Below are positions 48,790 through 56,677 of a DNA stretch of 64,000 bases, one piece after another. The stretch's first letter is position 1; each line of letters starts with the position of its first letter. The notes below the pieces were generated by a model that was not told where the DNA came from, did not search any database, and saw only the letters and a list, made by a program, of their open reading frames with translations. Origin of the DNA: Bacteroidota bacterium (GTDB lineage: Bacteria > Bacteroidota > Bacteroidia > AKYH767-A > 2013-40CM-41-45); assembly GCA_016721305.1 (NCBI GenBank), contig JADKIH010000016.1, positions 55,553 to 119,552 of the forward strand, given 5' to 3'. Both the position numbers and the translations under genes were made by a program.

Positions 48790-50721
48790 TTATTTTGTGA
48801 TAATAATTTGCTCGTTTGAAGCAGTGGTTAGTTTCTTTAGATCTTTTTTCCAGGTCTCAAAGTCTTTATGTGAAATAAGTCCGGTTTTCAGAATGAGTTT
48901 TTTGGTCAGAAGGATTTTATTCCCTGCTTTTTCATACTTAATGTAGAAAGTATAGCCGGGTTGATCAATAGAAAACTCTTCCGGTATGTACTTTACTTTA
49001 TAACCCTCGGGAACGGCGAATTCAATCTTGTAATCAAAATTGATCTTCTCTCTGAAGTCGAAATCGTTTTGTCGCTTTGCATCGGGAATGAACTTTTCGA
49101 GCTTGTGGTTCGGATCAATTGAAATGTACACTTCATTGTCGGCTGTAGTAATGCTGTTGCTGATTTTGAGATCGTAGCTTATATCGGCATTCTGATCATG
49201 GCTCGAAAGATCGGAAGTTTTGATATTTGTTACTGTGAAATTTTTGTCGTCGGAAGTTAAGTAGGAATTCATTGCTTCTTCCTTTTTATTGGAAGGACAA
49301 GTTGTGTACATGTTTTTTAAATATGTTTCTGTCTCACCATGCAGCTCAATCTTTGTAGATCCTGTAAGTGTTTCGCCTTCCATTTTCAATTTTTGAGAAA
49401 CAAATTTTCGATTGTTTTCCGGGCCGTGTGTCGGTACTGTTTTGATCAAATATGTATCGCCATTCTCGATCATTACCGGTCGTCCACTAATGCGATCGGC
49501 ATATTGACCGAAGGGAATGAATTTCTCAGTTCCGTCGAGGTAATAAATAGAATCTTTGAGCATCAGTACACAAATCATGTGATTATTAACGACGAGACTA
49601 GGGCTTGAGAAATCATACGGAATGGAGCTGGTTCCGATCCAGCCTAATCTTGAATCATAGCCGGCCTGCTTCAACATCGAATTTAACAGATTTGCCATGC
49701 CTTTACAGTCGCCGAATTTATTCTCAAACACTTTGTGATCCGGTTCCGGAATATAACCGGCCAGACCTCGCTCAAAGGCAATGTATCGGATATTGTCCTG
49801 AACCCAATAAAAAAGCGCTTTGATCTTTTCGGTATCGGATTTTTTATCGGCAACAATTTTGTCTACGACGGGCTTTAATATGCTTGGATTGTTTTCAGAT
49901 TTGCTAACCAGAAATTTATACCACTTGTATAAATCATCTGTTTTTTCGAAAACAACTTGTTCAGATTTCTTTGATTTATATTTTTTGCCAATAAACAAAA
50001 CGTGTGGAAATGATTTTGAAATCGCAGGAGATAGTCTTTCCGATTTGATAGCCGGAGCATTATTTAATGTGAATGAGTAAATTGTTTTTTTCTCTTTTTC
50101 GTTTCGCTCCGTATTCTTTACAATTCCCTGGCCTTCGAAATTAAATTCTTTTAATTCTACTTCCAGCCAGTCGGGAATTTCAAATTTAATGGTACTAATC
50201 TCATGCGGAAGGTCTGATTGAAAATAAGTGGAGGTAAGATATCGAAGATCTGAAATTCGCTTTTCGCAAATAGATTTTTTACCCTGACCGAGAGTCTCAA
50301 AGTAAAATCCAAATACCTTTACTTTGTTGTCGTCGTCAAATACTTCGTCGCTCGACAGCTTGAATGATTGAGCATAAAACTCATAGCTTGGAATGTTTTT
50401 GTACTTGCCTTTCTCCTTATTGAAACCTTTTATTGACTCAATGCTTGAAAAGTCGTCGTACGATTCAAAAAGTGTGGCTGCGGTTCGGTCTTTCAATGCC
50501 ACATATTCAGCTTCCGTTGTTTTATATGCTCTTGCGGAATCCTTATTGTCTATTTCGAAAGTGTATGTAATGGTTGAATTAATCACACAGACGTTGTTGT
50601 CAGGATACTTTGCTCTGAGTTTATTGCCAAGCTCAAGTTCTTCGGGCGATTTTACTCCTTGCGCCGATACTATTTTAGTGGCAATAATTGCCAGCATTAA
50701 AACCAATAATTTAAATTTCAT
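48790..50721 (-). CDS. DUF3857 transglutaminase-like protein, intact triad
   Basis: This 643-residue exported protein has a signal peptide (MKFKLLVLMLAIIATKIVSAQ), a DUF3857 domain, then a transglutaminase-core domain with the catalytic cysteine in KFGDCKGMANLLNSML (about residue 340), a histidine in VVNNHMICVLML and an aspartate in YYLDGTEKF. The DUF3858-like C-terminal beta domain follows. Such proteins are common in Bacteroidota periplasm or surface, and their substrates are unknown. It precedes the degenerate paralogue by 6 nt. A promoter-like element lies about 180-200 nt upstream. Confidence 0.86.
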   Translation of the reverse strand: MKFKLLVLMLAIIATKIVSAQGVKSPEELELGNKLRAKYPDNNVCVINSTITYTFEIDNKDSARAYKTTEAEYVALKDRTAATLFESYDDFSSIESIKGFNKEKGKYKNIPSYEFYAQSFKLSSDEVFDDDNKVKVFGFYFETLGQGKKSICEKRISDLRYLTSTYFQSDLPHEISTIKFEIPDWLEVELKEFNFEGQGIVKNTERNEKEKKTIYSFTLNNAPAIKSERLSPAISKSFPHVLFIGKKYKSKKSEQVVFEKTDDLYKWYKFLVSKSENNPSILKPVVDKIVADKKSDTEKIKALFYWVQDNIRYIAFERGLAGYIPEPDHKVFENKFGDCKGMANLLNSMLKQAGYDSRLGWIGTSSIPYDFSSPSLVVNNHMICVLMLKDSIYYLDGTEKFIPFGQYADRISGRPVMIENGDTYLIKTVPTHGPENNRKFVSQKLKMEGETLTGSTKIELHGETETYLKNMYTTCPSNKKEEAMNSYLTSDDKNFTVTNIKTSDLSSHDQNADISYDLKISNSITTADNEVYISIDPNHKLEKFIPDAKRQNDFDFREKINFDYKIEFAVPEGYKVKYIPEEFSIDQPGYTFYIKYEKAGNKILLTKKLILKTGLISHKDFETWKKDLKKLTTASNEQIIITK

Positions 50722-50898
50722 AAATAAGTTGTTGTTTCTTGAATAAGTTAACCGAATCGGGTCGCTCTGAAATTAAAATGGAAGTCGAGAAGTAATAAAC
50801 TATAGTCGTGCTTTTCGTTTGAACTATTCTATCAACGACTTCGATGCTTTTAGTTTTTCCTCGCTAAAATTTTGAAAACTCAGAATCGGGAATATTGC

Positions 50899-50927
50899 CA
50901 AATATAGAAAAAAGATTTACACTCAAA
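50899..50927 (-). promoter_or_regulatory. Putative promoter of the DUF3857 pair
   Basis: On the minus strand TTTG (complement of 50924-50927), a 17-nt spacer and TATATTTG (complement of 50899-50906) resemble the Bacteroidota consensus, though the spacer is a little short. The leader would be about 170 nt. Apart from this, the gene-free interval 50722-51067 shows nothing I can name. Confidence 0.42.
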
Positions 50928-51067
50928 AATCAGTTAAATCATAGTCTGTTATTGCTTGAAAAAGCAATTGTTTTCGGTAGAGGAAATACTCGATTACCAC
51001 TTAGGAAAAGATTTCCTTATACCAAATTAAGAAGAAGTGGTACTTTTCAATTGCAAATAGAAGCAAT

Positions 51068-53191
51068 CTAGTTATGCAACTGCTTAAATGCTTCAGTTGC
51101 CGATTCGATTGGTAGTTTGCAGGTGTTATTTGAGCAGATATAAATATACGTTTTGTTGTGAACCACTCTCGATTCGAGTAATGGTAACTGACTCGCCTGT
51201 GCACTACCGGCGAAAAGTGTGTTCGGAATATACTTGCGTGAAAGTTCTTTTCTCTTTTTCTCTGCGTCGATACCGGCAATCACGGTTTGGTGGAATTCTC
51301 CGGTTAGATTCATTTGCAACATCATCCAGTTACTGTAAGCCGAGCCCCATTGTGTCATATCTTTTTGAACTTGCTTGAGCATGTTTGCCGACATGTCGGA
51401 GTAGTAGCTGTTGTCGTAATACTGTCCGAGAAGAAATAATGCAGTGGCCATTTCTGAATTAGATGCAGGAATGACGTTGTCGGAAACTTCTTTCGTACGA
51501 CTGATCAAATCATGATTTAAAGACGACGTGTACCAGAATAAACCATCGCCGGAATCGTGATACATAGCAATGGCGTCATCGGCAAATGCACGAGCTTTAT
51601 TCAAATATTCTTCGTTAAATGTAGCCTGATACAAATTGATCAGCGCCGTAGTTGTAAATGCGTAATCATCGAGATAACCGCACTTCATTTTACCATGCTG
51701 TGATTCGGTATGGAGAAGTTTGTTGTCGGAACTAAGTGCTGTTGCCAGGAGATTCGACATCGTTTTCTTTGCTTCCGTTAAGAATTCCTGATCACCGAAG
51801 GCATTGTAAGCTTTGCAAAGAGCCGTCACCATAAGTGCATTCCAGGAAGTAACCTGCTTTGTATCCAGACCCGGACGAATACGCTTCGTTCTTTCTGCAA
51901 GTAATGTTGCTTTGACTACATTGATAAAATTGTGTAACTCCTTTTGAGATAGCTTGTCTTTATTGGCAATCTCAGCATCGCTGTGTTTACGAAGCAAAAT
52001 GTACTTATCGTCTTCCCAGAAGCCGAGGCGGGTAACGTTGTAGTAATCGAAGAATACTTCGCGTTCGATCGAATCATGCAAATTCGGTAACGGAATATTC
52101 GACAACTCATCTTTCGACCACACATAGAATTTTCCTTCTTCGCCTTCGGAGTCGGCATCGAGGGCAGAGTAGTAGCCGCCTGAATTATCGCTCATTTCAC
52201 GTTTGAGGAAACCTGCTGTTTCGTAAACGATGTCTTTGTACAATTCATTTCCGGTAAGCTGATATGCCTGCGAATACAATGAAATCAATTGCGCATTATC
52301 ATAAAGCATTTTTTCGAAATGCGGAACTTTCCATAGCGAATCAGTCGAGTAACGCGCAAAGCCGCCGCCAATCTGATCGTAAATGCCTCCGTAAGCCATT
52401 TTCTCCAGCGTCAGATTTACGTGCTTCATTAAATCGTGATCGTTATTAGCCGATGCATAACGCATGAGGAATTCGTAATTATTCGGAAGAGGGAATTTCG
52501 GCGAACGATTAGGACCGCCTTCTACATTATCGAGGTATTTTTTCCAGTTTGTAACCGTAGATGCCAAAACATCTTTTGTAAGCGTTGTTTCGTTGAAACT
52601 AGCCGGCATGATTTCCGGATGTTTTATGCCTTGTGTTAATTCATCGGCATACTGCTGAGCTTGTGCCGGATTATCGTTGTAGAATTGATTCAGTTGAACA
52701 ATGAGCTCTTTCCATTTTGCATTCGGGAAATAGGTGCCTCCATAGATAGGTTTGCCGTTTGGAAGCGTAAAGCAGTTTAACGGCCAGCCACCGCTGCCTG
52801 TCATCAGCTGAACGGCCTTCATATATATAGCGTCGATATCCGGACGCTCTTCGCGGTCGACTTTGATACAGACAAAGTTGTCGTTCATCAATTTAGCCGT
52901 AGCTGAGTCTTCGAAGCTTTCGCGCTCCATCACATGACACCAATGGCAGGAAGAATAGCCGATGGAGACCAGCACCAGCTTGTTTTCACGTTTGGCCTTT
53001 TCCCAGGCTTCGTTCGACCAGGCGTACCAGTGAACAGGGTTATGGGCATGCTGACGTAAATACAGGCTGGACTCAGCTGCTAATTGATTGGCCTGGGGCC
53101 GGGACGTATGCATAGTTTGATCTTTCACGTGACGACAGGTCACGAGCATCGTAACCAGTTGTACGATGGAAAAAATACGTAAATAAACCAA
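51068..53191 (-). CDS. DUF255 thioredoxin-domain / glycoside-hydrolase-like protein (YyaL type)
   Basis: This protein has up to 707 residues and belongs to the YyaL/SPATA20-like group. It has an N-terminal thioredoxin-fold domain (PVHWYAWSNEAWEKAKRENK, then the redox-like motif SSCHWCHVMERESFED) and a long C-terminal (alpha/alpha)6-barrel region (HFEKMLYDNAQLISLYSQAY, GYLDDYAFTTTALINLY). The biochemical role of the family is not established. The first 26 residues are hydrophobic and include LVTC, a weak lipobox; an alternative start at Met27 (53113) would give a cytoplasmic protein beginning MHTSRPQANQL. Homologues usually begin near that point, so the upstream part is uncertain. Confidence 0.85.
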   Translation of the reverse strand: MVYLRIFSIVQLVTMLVTCRHVKDQTMHTSRPQANQLAAESSLYLRQHAHNPVHWYAWSNEAWEKAKRENKLVLVSIGYSSCHWCHVMERESFEDSATAKLMNDNFVCIKVDREERPDIDAIYMKAVQLMTGSGGWPLNCFTLPNGKPIYGGTYFPNAKWKELIVQLNQFYNDNPAQAQQYADELTQGIKHPEIMPASFNETTLTKDVLASTVTNWKKYLDNVEGGPNRSPKFPLPNNYEFLMRYASANNDHDLMKHVNLTLEKMAYGGIYDQIGGGFARYSTDSLWKVPHFEKMLYDNAQLISLYSQAYQLTGNELYKDIVYETAGFLKREMSDNSGGYYSALDADSEGEEGKFYVWSKDELSNIPLPNLHDSIEREVFFDYYNVTRLGFWEDDKYILLRKHSDAEIANKDKLSQKELHNFINVVKATLLAERTKRIRPGLDTKQVTSWNALMVTALCKAYNAFGDQEFLTEAKKTMSNLLATALSSDNKLLHTESQHGKMKCGYLDDYAFTTTALINLYQATFNEEYLNKARAFADDAIAMYHDSGDGLFWYTSSLNHDLISRTKEVSDNVIPASNSEMATALFLLGQYYDNSYYSDMSANMLKQVQKDMTQWGSAYSNWMMLQMNLTGEFHQTVIAGIDAEKKRKELSRKYIPNTLFAGSAQASQLPLLESRVVHNKTYIYICSNNTCKLPIESATEAFKQLHN

Positions 53192-53339
53192 TGTTGGGTA
53201 ATTTTAGTGCAATAAGTTCGTTTTTCGGTTGTTGATCTTTACGACAACAAAGGCTTCGGGTGAAAAGCCTGCGTTTTCGCAGATATAAGATACGCACAAA
53301 AAGGCGTTTTTTCAGCAAAAAACTTCTCGCAAAATCATT

Positions 53340-53369
53340 TTTGAAAATTAAATTATTTGTTTACATTTG
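53340..53369 (+). promoter_or_regulatory. Promoter of rplU-rpmA
   Basis: TTTG (53340-53343), an 18-nt spacer and TACATTTG (53362-53369) form a clear Bacteroidota housekeeping promoter. The leader to the ATG at 53417 is about 40 nt. Confidence 0.65.
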
Positions 53370-53416
53370 CATCCCTTAAAAAATTGAGGGATTTGAACCT
53401 CTTAAGATTCAAGAAA

Positions 53417-53728
53417 ATGTACGCAATCGTAAATATCGCCGGACAGCAATTCAAGGTTGAAAAAGACCAGACTGTCATCGTTCACCGCTTAGAAGGCGAA
53501 GAAGGTAAAAAGCTGGAATTCAGCGAAGTAGTCCTCGTAGACAATGGTGGAAAAGTTAAAGTTGGTACTCCTGCCGTTAAAGGAGCCAGCGTAGCAGCTC
53601 GCATCGTTTCCCATCTGCGTGGCGACAAAGTGATCATCTTTAAAAAGAAACGTCGTAAGGGTTATCAGAAGCAATCTGGTCACCGTCAGGATTTGACTAA
53701 GATCCAGATCGACAGCATCACTGCTTAA
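53417..53728 (+). CDS. rplU: 50S ribosomal protein L21
   Basis: This 103-residue ribosomal protein begins MYAIVNIAGQQFKVEKDQ and ends with the basic motif KRRKGYQKQSGHRQDLTKIQI, diagnostic of L21. The start at ATG 53417 gives the standard length; the open frame begins 20 codons earlier without support. It forms the usual operon with rpmA, 36 nt downstream. Confidence 0.97.
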   Translation: MYAIVNIAGQQFKVEKDQTVIVHRLEGEEGKKLEFSEVVLVDNGGKVKVGTPAVKGASVAARIVSHLRGDKVIIFKKKRRKGYQKQSGHRQDLTKIQIDSITA

Positions 53729-53764
53729 TTAATCTAATCGTTAATCTAGAAAAAACACAAAGTC

Positions 53765-54034
53765 ATGGCACATAAAAAAGGGGTCGGTAGTTCGAAGAAC
53801 GGTCGCGAATCACATAGCAAACGCCTCGGTATCAAAATTTACGGTGGACAACATGCCATTCCGGGAAATATCATCATTCGTCAGCGTGGTACTAAACACA
53901 TGCCGGGCGCTAACGTTGGTATCGGAAAAGACCACACGATCTATTCATTGATCGAAGGTAAAGTTGTTTTCAGAAAAAAAGCTGATAACAAATCGTATGT
54001 ATCTGTAATGCCATTGGTGGTTGCAGAAGCATAA
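53765..54034 (+). CDS. rpmA: 50S ribosomal protein L27
   Basis: This 89-residue ribosomal protein begins MAHKKGVGSSKNGRESHSKR and contains GGQHAIPGNIIIRQRGTKHMPG, diagnostic of L27. There is no N-terminal extension of the Firmicutes cleaved type. A strong terminator follows. Confidence 0.97.
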   Translation: MAHKKGVGSSKNGRESHSKRLGIKIYGGQHAIPGNIIIRQRGTKHMPGANVGIGKDHTIYSLIEGKVVFRKKADNKSYVSVMPLVVAEA

Positions 54035-54061
54035 GCTTAAAGATATTTTGAAATGATAGAG

Positions 54062-54093
54062 AAAGGCAATCCGGTGGGGTTGTCTTTTTTTTT
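54062..54093 (+). terminator. Intrinsic terminator of rplU-rpmA
   Basis: An 11-bp stem with two G-T pairs (54062-54072 with 54077-54087) and loop GGTG runs into nine T (54085-54093). Confidence 0.9.
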
Positions 54094-54094
54094 A

Positions 54095-54162
54095 GTTCAA
54101 GTTCAAGTTCAAAGTTCAAGGTTCAAAGTTCAAGTCAAGTTCAAAGTTCAAGGTTCAAGGTT
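54095..54162 (+). repeat. TTCAAAGTTCAAGG-type repeat, left arm
   Basis: About nine units of TTCAAG/TTCAAAG start directly after the terminator T-run. Inverted copies at 54320-54360 allow a very long stem enclosing 54163-54319, which holds no gene that I can support but must contain the promoter of the DUF2461 gene. Confidence 0.85.
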
Positions 54163-54319
54163 GGGCTATGAATGACGCCAATGCTAAATTTCTGTACAGG
54201 ATATTTCATAGCTGTGTTTTTTATAATTTTGTCAAAGTAGTTTTACCCTAACTTTAATATCGAACAAGGAACTATATCTTCAAGTCCAATTAAACCATCA
54301 TCGCTTGCTATTCCCAATA

Positions 54320-54360
54320 CCTTGAACCTTGAACCTTGAACTTTGAACTTTGAACCTTAA
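54320..54360 (-). repeat. TTCAAAGTTCAAGG-type repeat, inverted right arm
   Basis: Units of CCTTGAA and CTTTGAA, the complement of the units at 54095-54162, end 16 nt before the start of the DUF2461 gene. The mRNA leader of that gene would therefore contain the arm. Confidence 0.83.
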
Positions 54361-54376
54361 ACTAATAAACCATCCT

Positions 54377-55279
54377 ATGATTGAAGCAGCAACGTTTACT
54401 TTCTTGAAGAATATTAAAAAGAACAACAACAAAGATTGGTTCGATAAGAATAAGGAGAAATACATTCTGGCGAAGGATAATATAGCCGAGACCATCGATG
54501 CTTTGTTGGTGGAGATATGTAAGTTCGATAAGCGCTATGCAGGACTGACTTCGAAGGATTGTTTGTTTCGGATTTATCGCGATGTTCGTTTTTCGCCCAA
54601 CAAAACTCCGTACAAAACGAATATCGGTGCCGGTATTAATGTTGGAGGAAAGAAGGCTATGAATGCCGGTTACTATATTCATATCGAACCGGGCAAGTCG
54701 TTTATCGCCGGCGGAATGTGGATGCCACCGTCTGATCAGATCAAAAAAATCCGCCAGGAAATCGATTACAATGGAAAACACCTGGTGAAGATTTTAGAAA
54801 ATAAAGACTTCAAAAAATACTACGGCGGACTCGATCCCGAATACGCACTCAAATCCGCTCCCCGCGGCTACGCCAAAGATCATCCGCTAATCGACCTGAT
54901 TAAGATGAATAGCTACATCGTTTGGCATGGGTTCTCCGATAAAGAAGTACTCGGTAAAAACTTCGTCAAAGACCTCGCAAAGGGCGCCAAGCTGATGAAG
55001 CCTTTTCTGGACTTTATTAATGAAGGGAATTGCTTAACGAGTTGCGGGTTGCGAGTTGCGAGTTACGAGTTACGAGTTACGAGTTGCGAAACAGACATAT
55101 TGCTTTTCAAGAAACATTTCTGCGAAATCTGCGTAATTTCTGCGAAAGGCGTTTACCCGCCGCAACGGGCAGGAAAAAATCAACAAAACAACCCTCTGCG
55201 TAATCTGCGGGATTTTTTGTCTGCGAAATCTGCGGGAAATAATTTAGCCCAAACCCTCTGCGTAATCTGCGGGAAATAA
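54377..55279 (+). CDS. DUF2461 family protein with repeat-derived C-terminal tail
   Basis: Residues 1-217 are a complete DUF2461 domain: FTFLKNIKKNNNKDWFDKNK, FRIYRDVRFSPNKTPYKTN, YYIHIEPGKSFIAGGMWMPP. The molecular function of the family is unknown. Homologues normally stop near DFINEA; here residues 218-300 are translated from intergenic repeats (GAGTTRC units giving LRVASYELRV, then CTGCGAAAT-type units) with eight cysteines in the tail. The start is ATG 54377 rather than the TTG at 54350, which lies in the repeat arm. The tail is either a real repeat-born extension or the result of a lost stop codon. Confidence 0.82.
   Translation: MIEAATFTFLKNIKKNNNKDWFDKNKEKYILAKDNIAETIDALLVEICKFDKRYAGLTSKDCLFRIYRDVRFSPNKTPYKTNIGAGINVGGKKAMNAGYYIHIEPGKSFIAGGMWMPPSDQIKKIRQEIDYNGKHLVKILENKDFKKYYGGLDPEYALKSAPRGYAKDHPLIDLIKMNSYIVWHGFSDKEVLGKNFVKDLAKGAKLMKPFLDFINEGNCLTSCGLRVASYELRVTSCETDILLFKKHFCEICVISAKGVYPPQRAGKNQQNNPLRNLRDFLSAKSAGNNLAQTLCVICGK
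55039..55089 (+). repeat. GAGTTRC heptamer tandem repeat
   Basis: About seven tandem copies of the 7-bp unit GAGTTGC or GAGTTAC lie in frame within the 3' end of the DUF2461 ORF and are translated as (E)LRVASY(E)LRV. Confidence 0.88.
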
Positions 55280-55298
55280 AACCAAATCCTGCGAGAGA
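55118..55298 (+). repeat. CTGCGAAAT/CTGCGTAAT short repeats
   Basis: Diverged copies of TCTGCGAAATCTGCGTAAT and TCTGCGGGAAAT occur three to four times across this stretch, which also covers the DUF2461 stop codon. They are related to the CGCAGAAAT units (opposite polarity) at 23533-23566. Confidence 0.8.
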
Positions 55299-55343
55299 TC
55301 AAGCGGGAAAATACCCTAAATTCACCCCATCAATTCACCCCTT

Positions 55344-56612
55344 ATGCTTCAAATTAGTACCCTTCGCGAAAAAAGTGACTTTGTAATAGAACGCCTTGCC
55401 GTTAAAAATTTCGACGCGAAATTAATCATAGCCGAGGTTTTGTCGCTCGATGAAACGAAACGTAAAATGCAGAATGAACTCGACCAGTTATTGTTCGAGC
55501 AAAATACGCTTGCCAAACAAGTAGGCGAACTTTACAAAGCCGGCAAAAAAGCCGAAGGTGATGATCTGAAAAATAAATCAACGGCATTAAAAGAGTCTTC
55601 TGCTCACTTGCAAAATCAACTCAATGAAGTCGAAGAAAAATTGCACAGCGAATTAGTAAAGCTTCCGAATATTCCTTCCGACAGCGTTCCGAAAGGAAAA
55701 ACTCCGGAAGATAATGAAGTGGTTCATCAAGAGGGCGTGATTCCTGAATTAGGCCCGGATGCAAAACCGCATTGGGAACTGACGTCGAAATATGATATCA
55801 TCGACTTCGAATTAGGAGTGAAACTAACAGGTGCCGGATTCCCTGTTTACAAGGGAAAAGGTGCACGATTACAACGTGCGTTGATTAACTACTTCCTCGA
55901 TAAAGCAACAGCAGCCGGCTACCGCGAAATTCAACCGCCGATTATGGTGAATCGCGATTCTGCCTACGGTACAGGACAGCTTCCCGATAAGGATGCACAA
56001 ATGTATCACGTACAACTCGACGAATTTTATCTGATTCCGACCGCCGAAGTTCCGGTGACAAATATTTATCGCGACGTGATCGTGAAAGGCGAAGAACTGC
56101 CGATCAAAATGACAGGCTATACGCCTTGCTTCCGTCGTGAAGCGGGTAGCTATGGTAAGGATGTACGCGGATTAAATCGCTTACATCAATTCGACAAAGT
56201 GGAAATCGTTCAAATCGAAACGCCGGAGAATTCTTATAAGGCGCTCGAGGGAATGGTGGAACATGTTTCTAATCTGCTTCGTGCTTTGCAACTTCCTTTC
56301 CGTATTCTGCGTTTATGCGGAGGCGATATGAGCTTTGCGAGTGCGCTTACTTTCGACTTTGAAGTTTACTCTGCAGCACAGAAAAATGGCTGGAGGTGCT
56401 CGGTTTCTAATTTCGAGACCTTCCAGGCGAATCGTATGAAATTGCGTTACCGCACCGGAAGCGATAAACCTCAAATTGCCCATACTCTCAATGGAAGCGC
56501 TCTGGCTTTGCCTCGCATTGTTGCTGCACTTCTGGAAAATAATCAGGGCCCGAATGGCGTTACTATTCCTGACGCACTTCGCTCTTATACGGGATTTGAT
56601 ACGATTTCGTAA
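55344..56612 (+). CDS. serS: Seryl-tRNA synthetase
   Basis: This 422-residue class II aminoacyl-tRNA synthetase begins MLQISTLREKSDFVIERLAVKNF. The N-terminal antiparallel coiled-coil arm that binds tRNA-Ser spans about residues 30-105. The catalytic domain shows TAEVPVTNIYRD (motif-1 region), FRREAGSYGKDVRGLNRLHQFDKVE (motif 2) and NGSALALPRIVAALLENNQ (motif 3). The length is standard. It lies just after the CTGCG repeat block. Confidence 0.97.
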   Translation: MLQISTLREKSDFVIERLAVKNFDAKLIIAEVLSLDETKRKMQNELDQLLFEQNTLAKQVGELYKAGKKAEGDDLKNKSTALKESSAHLQNQLNEVEEKLHSELVKLPNIPSDSVPKGKTPEDNEVVHQEGVIPELGPDAKPHWELTSKYDIIDFELGVKLTGAGFPVYKGKGARLQRALINYFLDKATAAGYREIQPPIMVNRDSAYGTGQLPDKDAQMYHVQLDEFYLIPTAEVPVTNIYRDVIVKGEELPIKMTGYTPCFRREAGSYGKDVRGLNRLHQFDKVEIVQIETPENSYKALEGMVEHVSNLLRALQLPFRILRLCGGDMSFASALTFDFEVYSAAQKNGWRCSVSNFETFQANRMKLRYRTGSDKPQIAHTLNGSALALPRIVAALLENNQGPNGVTIPDALRSYTGFDTIS

Positions 56613-56677
56613 TTTCCGGTTCCGGGTTTATTCGGGGGAAGAGATAAGGCAAAAAAGAAATGCTGTTTTCATAAATA

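Noticed and set aside
54362..54781. 139-residue minus-strand ORF
   Set aside because: It is antisense to the DUF2461 domain, whose conserved motifs are clear on the plus strand.
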